NCBI GenBank assembly: GCA_001599755.1
Contig: BCHX01000011.1
Location: 124,001 to 188,000 of the forward strand
DNA from: Gliomastix tumulicola
Taxonomy: Eukaryota > Ascomycota > Sordariomycetes > Hypocreales > Bionectriaceae
DNA length: 64,000 nt
Direction of reading: 5' to 3'
Positions within the stretch are counted from its first letter, which is position 1; each line of letters begins with the position of its first letter. The notes under the pieces were generated by a model. That model was not told the origin of the DNA, searched no databases, and was given only the letters and a program-made list of their open reading frames with translations. A program made the translations under genes and the position numbers. Shown piece after piece: positions 22,100 through 34,552 of this stretch.

Positions 22100-22560
22100 C
22101 TTTGTTCCCTTGGCCCCGGCTGTGGTTTTCCTGCCAACAGGTTTTCCCATGGTCTTTATGCAAATGCAGAGGCCTCTACTACAGAATTAAACAATGGCTC
22201 ATAATCCGTCCAAATGGTTTACAGTCCAGTGCTGCAACTAAGTCGCGAACATACGAGATGTAAGCCTGCGGCTCTCCGTCGGCAACGGATGAGAGTACTC
22301 ATGCAAGCCGCCCATGTTTGCCATGCTATGTATGAGGCGCCATCCACAACTGCTCAGACGGAGGGTTGCGCCAGCAATACCTCGGAGACCTCTCCTCTGG
22401 CTGACGGCCTCCCACGCACAAAGCTCGGACAGGTGTCTCATACTGCAACTTCCTTGCAGCGCAACCCGCGCAGGCCATCATGGTTCAGGGCATGGCCGCA
22501 GGGTGTACTAGTCCATGTCCAGACACCATGTCTCCTTACAGGGGCAAAAGAAAGTGAGGC
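22100..22560. repeat. 3' flank shared with the 23.75-24.1 kb region
   Basis: Blocks found at both places include CATGGTCTTTATGCAAATGC (22148 onward and 23778 onward), a GTCGCGA..ATA.GAGATG-like stretch, CTCGGACAGGTG, and GGCCATCATGG/GGCCACCATGG followed by GCAGGGTGT. This indicates a segmental duplication of about 1.6 kb carrying one small gene each. Confidence 0.6.
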
Positions 22561-23323
22561 GACATGTCACATGTCCTGTCACATCACCAGGCTCTGGTAG
22601 ACGAATCATAGGAGCCCGCTGGCGCTGAATATCCCTCATTCGCAGGGGTAGGAATGATGGGCGGTGAGATGTGACGCACGACGACACGTCCGTCCGAGGC
22701 CGTGGACAAGCGGTGTGATATGACTGGGCGGCTTGCTACACAGCTGGTGAGAGGCGACCGTAGGCCGTAGGAGGGTCTCGCTGACTGTAACATCGGTCCT
22801 GTAGTAAGTGAAGCATCAATAGGCTACCCGATTACGACGAATCGAAGGCCCTAGTCTAGTGCTGTCTGCATGATGCACGTCTCATCTCCCTATACTGCGG
22901 ATCAGCGGCGGCATGTCGAATGATTGGCTGTGAATGACCCAGGCGGCTGCAATCTCTGCACCCCGGCATATTCGAGGCGCTGGACCTATTTATATACTCT
23001 CACTCTGGTGTCACCAGCTACCTCGATAAGGGGCCGAGCCGAAGGATGAGGAGCGTCGGCAGAAGAGATTGTAAGTGGCGGTGTAGATGTGAGCCCAAGA
23101 AAGCAGGAGTTGGGCACCCCTTACTCCTTGCCTGGCAGGCGGCGTCTGGCGTGATAAGATCTGCCCCAGGCATATATACCATGCCGTTTTCCACAGAAGC
23201 CTGGGGCGATGGCGTTGGGGTTGGTATATCTTTCCTGCACACAGTACAAAGGTTTTGCAGCCTCTCCCCTCTCTTTCACACCTAGCCGCTACTTGACCTA
23301 CTTTACTCTTCCTCATAGCAGCC

Positions 23324-23699
23324 ATGCCTATGATTCAGATCCGGAATGTGTTCATGTGTGCTGTAAGTCACCATGGGGCTGTAGTGATCTATACCATCTG
23401 AGTGTGCTGATGAAATGCAGGAACACGGAGTAATGTATCGCCCAAGCGAGATAGCCGATGCAAAGGCCGACATTGAGATCGGTAATTATATTCGAAAATT
23501 CGACTCCCTAACCAGCTATCACGAACAGGACCACCAAGAGCGTGAGGTGGTGTGGGAAGAGAACGAATGGAAGATAGGAGAGTGGAAGAAACTGGGCACT
23601 GGGGAAGAGCTCAACAAGAAAGTGAGCGCATGGGAGGCCCTGCCTGGTAAATGCTCGCAATGCCCAACGAAACAGAAAAATCTATTCGGGTTGTTTTGA
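23324..23699 (+). CDS. Small hypothetical protein 2 (duplicated cassette)
   Basis: Exons 23324-23362 and 23421-23699, phase-0 join over a 58-bp intron (GTAAGT donor, CTGATGAAATGCAG acceptor region), about 105 aa. Tiny first exon (MPMIQIRNVFMCA), then a highly charged, probably helical second exon (DAKADIEIGNYIRKFD, YHEQDHQEREVVWEENEW, KIGEWKKLGTGEELNKK) and a CSQCPTKQKNLFGLF end. Family unknown. Its downstream flank matches that of small gene 1. Sits between the two M16 genes and points towards the active one. Confidence 0.6.
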
Positions 23700-24680
23700 A
23701 CAGCTGCTGAGGCCTCCCTGATGACCTCTACTTTCGTTATTTTACCTCGACTGTGGTTTTCCTGAGAACCGGTTTTCCCATGGTCTTTATGCAAATGCAG
23801 AGGCTTCTAGTATAGGGTTTGGATACTATCCTATAATTTATTCGAGTTTCCTACCGGCTAGAGCGACGTGGTGCTAAAATATGTCGCGAGCGTATAAGAT
23901 GCGGTAGGTGCCTGGGCCCATGTGAGGGTCTTCGTGATTGCTTGAGTACTCCAACCCGTTCTGGTCATCACATTCTGTTTGTGAGAGCGGTAGCTACACA
24001 GCCTCTTGCGCGAGAGGCCTGCCTCGGACAGGTGAATCCCGGCAACGGAAGAAGCACAGGCCACCATGGACGCAGGGTGTGCTGGTCCCTCTCGCGATAA
24101 CGGCACACCCTTGCCGCCCCACCCCTCCTTGGATGTACTCGGTCTCCCAGCCTCCTTGATTTCCCTGACGGTCCAGGTCGACGCTGTGCCGCGTCTGCGA
24201 TCCGCGGTGTACCGTTGATCCGTCGGGGCCGTGGGTCGTCCAGGCGCCGACGGCATGCACTATCACCCGCCATCACTGCGCGCAGATGGTGGGCGGCAGG
24301 GGTCCCGGCGCCCTTGCGTTTTGTTGAGGCGGCGAGCCTCCCTCGATGCTGGGGGACCTGTGCGGCGCCCGCCCCCTTCTGCGGTTGCGAGTCTCATCCG
24401 TGCCTTCCGCCTCTGCCTTCCACTCTCGACCATCTGTTCGCTAGGTCTCTCCCTCTTTCGCACGCACAACACACGCCTCGTCGCAGCAGCCACTCGGCCG
24501 CCGTCCTTGCTAGCTTCTCCTACATCTCGCTCTTCGGTATGTGCAGCTTGTGCAACCAGTCGTGGTGACGGGCTCGTGCCCACTGGCTCGCTGGCTGAAT
24601 ATGCCGCAGGACTGGCTGCGTCTTGGGGGCATCCTTCGCTAATCGTCGCCGTGGCAGATTCGCAACCGTTCCTAGAGACC

Positions 24681-27600
24681 ATGCCTCTCTCTGAGCACCC
24701 GTCCTCGCAGCTGGGGCCGAGGGCCATCCTGCTCACGGATAGCCTGGAGAAGCCGTCAGTAGACGACCGCGACTACCGCGTCGTCCAGCTTAATAATAAG
24801 CTCGAGGCCCTCCTCGTTCATGATCCCGAGACTGATAAGGCCAGTGCGGCCCTCGACGTCCATGTCGGGAGCTTCAGCGATGAAGCTGGGATGCCAGGCA
24901 TGGCCCACGCTGTCGAGCATCTCCTCTTCATGGGCACGAAGAAATTCCCGGTAGAGAACGAGTACAGCCAGTACCTCTCATCCAATGCTGGCAGCTCCAA
25001 CGCATACACTGGATCCACGTCGACAAACTACTATTTCGAGGTGGCGGCGAAGCCTGCTGATGATCAGGATCCCACCGAGGAGAATCCTTCCCCCCTACGT
25101 GGTGCTCTGGACCGTTTCGCCCAGTTCTTCATTGAACCTCTCTTCCTGCCCAGCACCCTGGACCGTGAGCTGAGGGCTGTGGACTCTGAGAACAAGAAGA
25201 ATCTCCAGAACGACACATGGCGTCTTCACCAGCTGGACAAGTCCCTGTCCAATCAGCGTCATCCCTACTGCCACTTCTCCACGGGCAATCTCGAGGTTCT
25301 CAAGATTGACCCCGAGTCGCAGGGGATTAACGTCAGAGATAAGTTCATCGAGTTCCACGACAAGCACTACTCGGCCAACCGCATGAAGCTTGTTGTTCTC
25401 GGCCGCGAACCTCTCGGTCTTCTTCAGAAATGGGCCGAGGAGTTCTTCTCGGACATTGTGAACAAGGACCTGCCCCAGAATCGATGGGGGGACGAGGTTC
25501 CCTATACAAGCGACGACCTTGGAACGAGATGCTTTGCCGGGCCCGTCATGGATTCCCGGGAACTTAATCTCATCTTCCCTTTCATCAATGAGGAGTACCT
25601 CTACGAGTCGCAGCCTAGTAGGTATATTAGTCACCTGCTTGGACACGAAGGGCCAGGCAGCATCATGTCCTATATCAAGAACAAGGGTTGGGCGAACAGC
25701 CTCTCCGCTGGCGCGTACCCCGTCTGCCCTGGCACGCCCGGTCTCTTTGATATTTCGATCCAACTGACTGAGGAAGGCTTGAAGAGATATCCCGAAATTG
25801 TCAAGGTCGTTTTCCAGTACGTTTCTCTTCTCCAAGAGACGTCTCCCCAGAAGTGGATCTTTGAAGAGCAGAGACGAATGGCCGACGTCGACTTCAAGTT
25901 CAAGCAAAAGGTGCCTGCCAGCCGCTTCACCAGCAGGATCAGCTCCGAGATGCAGAAGCCCATTCCGCGACAATGGCTTCTGAGTGGCCAGAGCAGGCTC
26001 CGCACCTTTGAGCCAGAGAAGATCAAGGAGGCTCTGGCGACCATCCGTCCGGATAACCTGAGACTGCGCATCGTGTCACGGGACTATCCTGGCGACTGGG
26101 ATCGGAAGGAGAAGTGGTATGGGACGGAGTATAAGTACGAGAAGCTGCCAGCCGATCTGATGGCCGACTTTGAGGCTGCTCTCGCGACTCCAAGCAACCA
26201 ACGCATCCCCGAACTCCACATTCCTCACAAGAACAACTTCATTCCCAGCGAGCTGGAGGTCGAGAAGAAGGATGTCGTTAATCCAGCCCTCTCCCCATGC
26301 TTGCTTCGCAATGATAGCTTGGCCAGGACATGGTGGAAGAAGGACGATGCATTCTGGGTTCCTCGTGCCAATGTCGTGGTCAGCTTGAAGAGCCCTGTCA
26401 TACACGCTTCTGCCGAGAACGTAGTCAAAACTAGGCTCTTTATCGAACTTGTGCGAGATGCACTGGAGGAGTATGCCTACGATGCAGACCTGGCTGGCCT
26501 GCAGTATTCCCTCAAGCTTGGTTCGCGCGGGCTCCTCCTGAACATTTCTGGCTACAATGACAAGTTACTGGTACTCCTGCAGCAGGTGTCCACCACAATG
26601 CGCGACCTGGATATCCAGAGCGACAGGTTTGACGTCATCAAGGAGAGACTGTCTCGTGCATACAGTAACTGGCAGCTGAACTCGGCCTACCAGCAGGCGG
26701 ACGAGTGCCTGCACTGCCTAAACTCGGAGCGGGACTTCCTTATTGAAGAGCTGGCGTCGGAGCTACCAAACATCTCTCACGAAGCTGCTAAGCTGTTCCA
26801 GAAGCAGGTTCTATCTCAGATGTACATCGAGACCTACGCTCACGGAAACCTGCACAAGGAGGACGCGCTCAAGGTGACGAGTCTGCTCGAATCAACCTTT
26901 AGGCCCCGGGTCCTCCCTCATGCTCAAATTCCCATCGTCAGGTCATTGATCCTTCCTGTCGGCTCCAACTTCGTTTACAACAAGACGTTAGTGGATCCTG
27001 CTAATATCAATCACTGTGTCGAGACTTGGCTTCACGTGGGAGACCGTAAGGACCGTGTCCTTCGGGCCAAGACATTGCTCTTCGACCAGCTTTCCCGCGA
27101 GCCTGCTTTTGACCAGCTCCGCACCAAGGAGCAGCTAGGTTATATCGTCTTCACCGGGATCAGAAACTTCGCCACGACATGCGGCCTGAGAATCCTCATC
27201 CAGAGCGAGAAAACGCCCGACTATCTTGATCAGCGCATTGAGGCCTTCCTGACCCAGATTGGCAAGACCATTGAGGACATGTCGGAGGCTGACTTTGAGG
27301 GCCACAAACGAAGTCTCATCGTCAGGCAGCTGGAGAAGCCGAAGAACCTCAATCAGGAATCTTCGAGGCACTGGAATCATATTGCAACCGAATACTATGA
27401 CTTTGAGCAAGGTAAGCAAGACCTTGTTGTTCCGTGCCCCTGTTTACTCCGAGCCTTGGGCTAACCGTGTCTTCACTAGCTCAACTCGATGAGGCGTACA
27501 TCAAGCCGCTCACAAAGGCAGAGATTGTCGAATTCTATCAGGAGTTCTTCAGCCCTAGCTCGAATAAGCGCGCTCGAATCTCGGTGCATCTTCACGCTCG

Positions 27601-27952
27601 GGGCGCCGGCGAGCTGGACAAGAAGATTATTGAGATCCTATCAAAGGCGGGTCTACTGGGTGTTCCTACAGAAACCCGCCAGAGCATCGACCTACTAGAG
27701 CGGCATTTGGAGGAGAAGATGAACCTTCCAAAGAACGTCACGGGGCCAATTATTGCCGAGGTCGAGGAAGCAGGGCTGAAGCGTATAGCGTCCGATGCCC
27801 ACCCCGGCAGAATTTCCAACCGCTCAACGGCTGTTGCGTCAGCGACAGAGATCACGGACTTGCGCCACTTCAAGTCCGGCTTAATGGTGAGCCAGGGCGC
27901 TCGCCCTGTCAAGGATCTCAGTGAGTTTGAGGAAGTGGACGCCAAGTTATAA
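24681..27952 (+). CDS. M16 metallopeptidase, insulysin/Ste23-like (catalytically intact)
   Basis: Exons 24681-27411 and 27480-27952 joined by a 68-bp intron, about 1067 aa. Family members are cytosolic or peroxisomal zinc peptidases degrading short peptides; yeast Ste23 also trims a-factor precursor. The inverted zinc motif is complete: H76-x-x-E79-H80 (MAHAVEHLLFMGTKKFP), with the third ligand E170 in AVDSENKKN. Later landmarks include FHDKHYSANRMKLVVLG, HLLGHEGPGSIMSYIKNKGW, LFIELVRDALEEYAYDADLA and QLRTKEQLGYIVFTG, the last typical of the C-terminal half. The frame is open upstream to 24231, but that stretch is low-complexity; this ATG matches where the paralogue starts. The opposite-strand copy at 16.7-20.0 kb is its inactive relative. 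Confidence 0.92.
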
Positions 27953-28308
27953 ATGTATGTGTTTTTCTAGGAAGGATCGACCTCTGTTCATCGATTGGGG
28001 GAGAATGTTGTGAGAACTAAGCTCGAGCTTCGACCTGTGCGCTGCGTTCAAATACGAAACGTCGCGTCTTATGCGTCACGACGAGGCAGGGAAGGCTTAG
28101 GGGGTCTCTAACGGGATCTACGGCATTTTGCTGAACAACTGGCTGTCAGATTTCTGCGCAAGGGCACGTGCTGCTCCGCATGATGCGCTCTCTTCTTTGG
28201 GATGCACTTATATATGCTAGAGATCAACGGAGAGGCGTCAGAGAGGCTCAATTCTAATCTGAATAATGTAGTCAATGAACCTGACCACGACTCCACGATA
28301 TGGCCCAT
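27953..28308. other. Short intergenic region
   Basis: Separates the 3' ends of the convergent M16 and 28.8 kb genes. No feature recognised. Confidence 0.4.
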
Positions 28309-28803
28309 TCATTCGCTCTCAATCACAAGCGCCTCCAACGGCATATTCTCTTTGTCACTCATGCAAGGTGCGCTTGTACCGCACGCAACAGAGTCATCGG
28401 CTGCGACAGGCGTGTTCAAGACAGGCGTGTCAGCAGTCTTCCTTTTTTTCCGGGCGTGGCCCTCCGTTTCGTCATCTCCAGCGCCCCCATTGCAGAAGAT
28501 CCCTTGTGCAGGCTGGGCCCTTGTATCTTTATGATTGTCAGCCGTTTCCTCGTGTGGGGAGGTGCATCGTGACCTACCGAACTGCAGTGTGATACTTTCG
28601 AAATGGATGAATGAACATTCTATTGTAACGCACGCTGTCATCTTTCCTAAGGGACTCTCTTTACATGCGGCACTCAGATCGAAGTGATGATCAGAGTCAT
28701 CGGGATTTTTCTGGTCTGACGGTCTCGGTTTCAAGGTAACGATCATTGTGCCTTGTTGGGATTCAAGGGAAAGAGGGACTCGGCGCGTTGGTGTGAGATG
28801 CAT
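28309..28803 (-). CDS. Small hypothetical protein, possibly nuclear
   Basis: Single-exon frame from ATG 28803, 164 aa. The first 75 residues look folded (PLSLESQQGTMIVTLKPRP, MTACVTIECSFIHFESITLQF). The C-terminal half is polar and contains GHARKKRKTADTP, a good monopartite nuclear signal, then MSDKENMPLEALVIESE. A GTAGGT donor inside the frame (about 28580) followed by CTGAC and AAG about 50 bp on could be an intron that removes HEETADN-type residues; both forms are possible. No family recognised. Confidence 0.4.
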   Translation of the reverse strand: MHLTPTRRVPLSLESQQGTMIVTLKPRPSDQKNPDDSDHHFDLSAACKESPLGKMTACVTIECSFIHFESITLQFGRSRCTSPHEETADNHKDTRAQPAQGIFCNGGAGDDETEGHARKKRKTADTPVLNTPVAADDSVACGTSAPCMSDKENMPLEALVIESE

Positions 28804-31097
28804 AAAATGTAGGACAGTCCTGTGAGAGACCAGCCGCTCTTATACAGATTTGGTTTCGTGTGGATTCAGGCTTTGTGGCGGGCAGCGGCGCCTTAGGTAA
28901 GGGGCGCAGACGAATAGACTCCTCATCAAGTGCTTAGTACAGATGATATATGGAAGCGTTTTGGGGCCCCGGCAGTAGTAGAAGAGTAGACGGTCGGCCG
29001 CTCACATACCAGAGCGCCGTGCTAGCACCGGACCTCATGCCACTTCCGGCCCCAACGAGGCGGGGAGGCTGCCATTGCTGAGTGTCGGATCGAGTTGTAG
29101 AACTCCCCCGTAGTGGATATAGCTTTCGCGTAGGCGGCGCGGCGGACATCTTGGCTAGCAAGACGCGCGCGGCGAATACGTAGCTGGTGATGGAGAGTCA
29201 GGTGGGAAGGTTCATCCCTAGTGCACAGGTAAACAACCAGAAAAGGAGGGGGTCCAGGCGGAGCGTCTGCATCTTGAGACCCTTTCGTGCCTCCCCGCTC
29301 CGCCGTCCGTACACAGTCCGTGTGGTGATGCGTGTAGCTTGTGTGCCAGGCTGGAATATGCGTCTACTCTGATCTTTCCGTCGAACCTGCTTTCAACCCC
29401 TACAGCATCGGCCATGCAGATCATTAGGTTTGGGCGAAACCGCCTGGCGGGGTCCTTCTCGGCGCCTGAGCGAGTGCCGTCCGGACCCTTTGCTGAGGTA
29501 GACGGAACCGGGGCTACTGCTACTCCGACAATACTCTTCAAGTCCTACTACCACGACCACGACTCATGATTCAAGTCACATCGCTTCAATCCACCTTGCT
29601 TGGAAGGAATGCCGAGTATTTGCCATCACACACGAGCTATACGAGCCGCGCGGTAAGCCAAGACTAAGGAGACTAAGGCTGTCACAAGCACAGTAGTGCC
29701 TCAACTCTTTGTGCTTGTACTCGTCCCTTGCATGACCGTTCCACCACCTCGCAGTGGTAAAGGAAGCTCGAGAGCAACTTCTTGGTCCCCCAAACGTCCA
29801 GGATCAGCAGTGCAAGGGGATGGCTTGGGAATGTAGTTCAATGGCCCAGTCCAGGGGAGGGCGTCGGCCCTCGACCTTTGCGGACATAGCATGTCAGTTC
29901 CCTTCGATTGCGAGTTCTCCATACCACACGAAAGTAACGAAAACAAAAGGCGCACAGGAAAACGGAGGGCTCGTAAGTCCCGCATAGTCACGAAAGCCCA
30001 TCGACCAGTGCCCAGGTAGGCTGCTCCTGATTGGCTCCGAGTGACCAACCTATTTTTTCCGTCTTCCAAAGCCCTCGCCATCAGCTCGCAACGTAGTTTG
30101 CAAGTGAAGTAAGGCGCCTCTTGCGCAATTTCTGCTCTCATGAAGAGGTTCGGAACACCCGAGGAGAATCTGGACCAATGGGATGCTCGAACGGAGCCAA
30201 CGCGGTCCTATTGTCCTAGTTGTCTTATTAAGGTTTCTGCTAGCATGCAAAGATCCGCTCACGTGCGGAGGTAGGGAGTGATCCGTCTGGTGAACGGAGC
30301 CTTGTCACACTCGTTTCGGGGTTCGAGTTGCGTACTGCAGAGCTGCACTGATCACTCTTCCCTGTCACGGAGAATCCTACTGTATGCGCGCATTGATGGG
30401 AAGAATCTGCTGCTCGGTCATGCCGCTTGCCCCCAGCTGAGCGAGGTTGGAAGGCTTTCTCCCTCCTCGCTCTGTATTCAATCTCTTTCAGCTAGAAGGC
30501 CAGGGACTAAGTCGTAACAAGCCTTTTCACCTCGCCGCTCAACCTCGGCTGACAGCTTGATGTGCATCACAGCCTGTCTATGGCCAGATAGTCTCGTCGA
30601 CGGAGCCCGTGGCAATGGCACCTCAAAGATCGCCGGCTCTTGGTCTTCTGCAAGAATATGTGATAGGACTCGTTGTCTCTAGTGCCCACCTGCGCACACT
30701 CCGACTTCTTTTTGAGTTGTACCTAGAGCAACTAGAGCGCCCCCAGATACCACCTCGCGGGTGAATAGCTAGTAAGATCTCAAGTATAGCATGAATAGAT
30801 CATACGTTCGAGTCGTGTGCGCGGGTTTCGTACCAAGCATGGTTAGCATAATAAATCCACCAGCTCATTGGCCTCACTCTATCGTCTTTGCAGCCCGGGA
30901 CTTCTCGACAGCTAAGCGCTCCCGTTGCGGCATGGATATGTAGGCAAGGCGATAGGAATCATAGATATATGAGCCATACGCTGCTTCAGTAGATGTTAGA
31001 GACGTTCATGCGCTTGTCAGGTAAGCGGCACCCATCTAGCAACATCTCCAAGAGCCTCACTCTTCCCTTCCCATACCGATGCAGAACTATATTTGCC
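28804..31097. other. Gene-poor region with dispersed repeat fragments
   Basis: A segment at about 29555-29655 (CACGACTCATGA...GAATGCCGAGTATT...CACACACGAGCT) recurs at 52623-52725, and GGGATGCTCGAACGGA at about 30180 resembles sequence near 53135. No spliced gene could be built; open frames are short and overlapping. Confidence 0.45.
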
Positions 31098-31897
31098 ATG
31101 GATACCGTCGTCGTCTCTAATGCACACCTCTTCATCAGCGCTGCTGTGACAAGTATGGTAGCATCCGTACTCCGTGCGGGACGGATCTGGCCCCTCTACA
31201 AGCTTCGGCCGGGAGCGCAAGAATCCCAGGTACAGCCATTCTTTGGCCAGAGATATCTACTCCCTTACCTATATACCCTAGGAGCACAAGCTCTCACATC
31301 CTTTGCGGCTTCGCTAGCGGTCCTTATCCTGGGTGTGATCAAACCTCAGCAGCCACTGTTTTTTTCGATATGTTTAATACTACCGAGCATACTTGGCCAA
31401 GTAAGATTGCGGTGCGTTTCCAGAAAGGTGTCACTGTTAACGCTTCAACAGGCAGCCTTGATGGTTGAAATATCCCAGGAACACCGAAAAGTCTCTAACC
31501 CGCGCATAACGCTGGCCATCTCCTGTGTGTGCTTGGTGCTTGTTGTTCTCGGAGGGTTCTGCGTAACATTTCCCACATGGCCCCGAACCCTCCTCGTCTT
31601 CATGGCCATCATCCTCCATTCTCTCCACACGGGGTGCCAATGGGGGATGTTAAGCTGTGCGATACGGAAAAACACGCGTTCATCGCGAAGGATAATTACG
31701 AGTCTTTGGGTGACGCTAATGGAATTTCATTCCGTTGCCGCTTACATGGTCATTTTCGGCTACGCCGTCACGACCACGACAGTTGAAGCGGCGCACATGT
31801 ACTGGATGGTAAGTGCCCACCCTTCCCCTGACCAGTATTGCGCAACTGATTGCAGATAGTCAGCCGTGTGTGTCTCCAGCGTGCGGGATATCCTTGA
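31098..31897 (+). CDS. Multipass membrane protein (6-7 TM), two exons
   Basis: Exons 31098-31808 and 31856-31897, phase-0 join over a 47-bp intron (GTAAGT, CAACTGATTGCAG), about 250 aa. Hydrophobic segments: AHLFISAAVTSMVASVL, LPYLYTLGAQALTSFAAS followed by LAVLILGVI, LFFSICLILPSILGQV, LAISCVCLVLVVLGGF, TLLVFMAIILHSLHTG, VAAYMVIFGYAVTTTTV. Loops are short and basic (CVSRKVSLL, IRKNTRSSRR). No signal peptide. The family is not recognised; the hydrophobic layout resembles fungal orphan membrane proteins. Removing the intron changes the tail from VSAHPSPDQ to IVSRVCLQRAGYP. Confidence 0.65.
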
Positions 31898-34552
31898 GCA
31901 TATATTGTTGGTGGGAAAAGCTTGGGAATGGCCGAGGCGGAGTCAAGACAACGAGAGCACCCATGAACTCGCGTTGTCTGGTCGGGAGAGAAGCGTTTGA
32001 TAGAAACGCAGACAATGGACCAGTCAGGCCGAGGCCGCGAAATCAGAGCGGCCTTCTGCCCAATTTTCAGTCCACCTTCGTCGCGGGAGACTTGCCCAAA
32101 CCAGACAGCACAGGAATCTTCAAGTCTTCTTGTACTTGATGGGACCCACGGGCATAATTGCTCAGGTCCCGGCGGAAAACGCTTGAGCACACTTCCTTAG
32201 TGATGGAACTATAGCCGCTGGAGCAGCATGAAGCATTCGCAGTAAAGTCCGAGGAGGTGTAGACGTCAGAAATCGGCTGTGTAAGCATCAACGAATCAGG
32301 TGCTCTGTCTCGCCGGCCCCGAGGGTACCATGCGGGGGAGTGGTTGGTCCGTGGCGGGTGGGGNGAGGACCCTGCCGAAGAACGCAGGCCACCTTTTCTC
32401 TTCGTTGAGCGTACATCGCAAAGTTGAAGTGAAAGCAAAAAGTAGACTTTCTCGCTGATACGGTGCGATCATCAGCCGTCCTGGAGGGTATGTACGAGTA
32501 CACAGCATCAGATGAAACGGGTAATCGCATTCAGCTTGCAACTATGGTGAGGGGGTGGGGAGGGCAGGCCACCCCAATTGCAGTGGCCAGTGCTCCTTAG
32601 CTTCCCCGCTGTGCTGGCTGACCAATACAGCTCGCAGCCCTTCCACAACAACTGACGCGGAGAGACGATGTACTGGTGGAGAAGTGGGTGCGCGCGATCA
32701 TGGTCATTGCCACAAGAGCTGGTGCGAGTTGGATGGTATTGGTGACTCAATCGGTAAACCCAAGTCCTTACCTGTCTTGCTTCTATCTAATGCTTGAATA
32801 GGTGTTGCGAAGAAGTATGTTCTTCCTGGTAGGGCATATCATCGGCAATGGCATTGGGAGTGTGGCTGGGAGAGAGACAAACAGTGGGTACCAGCCACTC
32901 TTTCGATCTCGGTCCTCAGCTTCACTCCCACCCAGATCCCATCCCAAACCCCGTCCTGCTAGCAGAAGTAACGCCAAAGCTGCCCATGTGGCATCTTGCT
33001 TTCCCAAGCCCCTGTCCCCCTCTCGGCTTTTCCCCCTAGGAAGCATACCAGCCAATCACACGAAGCAGGAAAGTCGACCTGAATCTCTGTTTGCCTAACT
33101 ATCCCGCATTCAATATCATACTGCATTCTTGCAAGAGACCAAACAGGATTTGACACAACTTGGAGCCAAAATAAGAGCTATGTGGCTTGACAATGCTACC
33201 TGGACAGTCTTTGCGTAAGATCAGTTGACCTCCTCTTTGGCAAGTTTGGATACTCGTGAAATGAGCTTTTGGGCAGCTGACTGGGGATCTCTCAGGGCTA
33301 CTTGCACCGTGCTCGGGGGTTGTGTACCACACGCAAGTCGTCCTCACTTTTCGCCCCGGACCCGGCCTGAAAAGACGGCGGCTGGTCGCTGCCCCTTCCG
33401 GCTAGCCTCCATTCCTCCCAGCCTCTAAACCATAATACAAGGAATCCCGAGCTGGTCATGCAAGCCATGGAGCTGCGGGCAAGAGCATGATGAGCGTCTC
33501 TCGGCCCTCAATCCTGAGATTGACCGTGCTAGAACAAGTACGTCAGAGCAGGTTGGTGTGGCGGTGTCTTACTTGTGGTTATGGTGAGCCCATCTCTCAT
33601 GCTTGGGAGGTACTCCAGCAAAGACCCGGTGGCGAGCTCAAGCCCGCACGTCATCTCAACCTAGCGCCAACACGCGGTTCTGGATGACTCATTCGCACTC
33701 CAGAATGAGTGAGTACAGCGTTTGTATCAGGCTATCAGCTCGACGGCCAAGAAGGGCGGCTACGCAAGGACCACCAATGACCGTAGAGACTGCTTCTGAG
33801 AGACCGTCGTACGAGACCAATCAGGAAGGAATGAGAGAAGGGGACAGGGGTCGACGCGATGGGCGGTCGATAACGTTCGGGCGAAGCCTCCCCGAAAACT
33901 CTCTTGAGTCCACGCCCAGGCACTTCGAGCGTGCCATTTATGTTCAGCTCCAATGCCCGCCCAGGCCCTGACTTCCCTCCTTTTGTTCCACCTCCCATCT
34001 TAGGACCCCCACTGTTACTGGGGAATCCCACCGACGCGAATCATGCGTGGATACCACCTATACTCGCAGTCGAGAAGGGCCGGGGGCGAAGTCGCAGCTC
34101 CAAGAGAATGGGCGGGCAGCCTCGTGCTTGGGACCACCTCTCCTGCCTTTTCTTCCTCACATCTTCGTTTGCTTTCTCTCTGTTCTTTCTCTCGTTTTCC
34201 CTGTATGGTTCGAAAGGGAGACGGTAGCGATCTCGCCCCGGAACACCGTCAATAGCCAGAGTTCGGTCAGGCGTCGCCTCGCCACGGGACTCACGATTAC
34301 CGCAGCAGCCATCACGCCTCTCTCGTCGTGCTCTTGGCTATAGAAGAGGCCTTCTGATCCCGCGACGGATGGTTTGTCATGTGCTGACTGCTCGTCTCGC
34401 CACGCCCCAGCATCCTCCTGTCATACACCCCCAAGCGTACCACCTGGCCCGCTCGAAGACAGCACGCGAGACCCCCCCAACACCACATCTAGATGCTTCA
34501 AATGGCATCCTCATGCCGAGGCCAGCGAGTCAATTGACTCACACCGGGCAGG
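31898..34552. other. Intergenic, no supported gene
   Basis: About 2.6 kb with one unresolved base (32364). Multiple overlapping 60-120 codon frames on both strands, no consistent splice sites or motifs. Confidence 0.35.

Noticed and set aside
24231..24680. N-terminal extension of the active M16 gene
   Set aside because: The upstream frame is Arg/Pro/Ala-rich low-complexity, and the paralogue starts near ATG 24681; a targeting extension is possible but unsupported.
25095..25973. 292-codon antisense frame inside the active M16 gene
   Set aside because: It is the shadow of a strongly biased coding strand; its residues mirror the M16 codons and show no domain.
30509..30521. AAGTCGTAACAAG, as at the 3' end of 18S rRNA
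   Set aside because: The match is confined to about 13 bases; flanking sequence does not fit rRNA.
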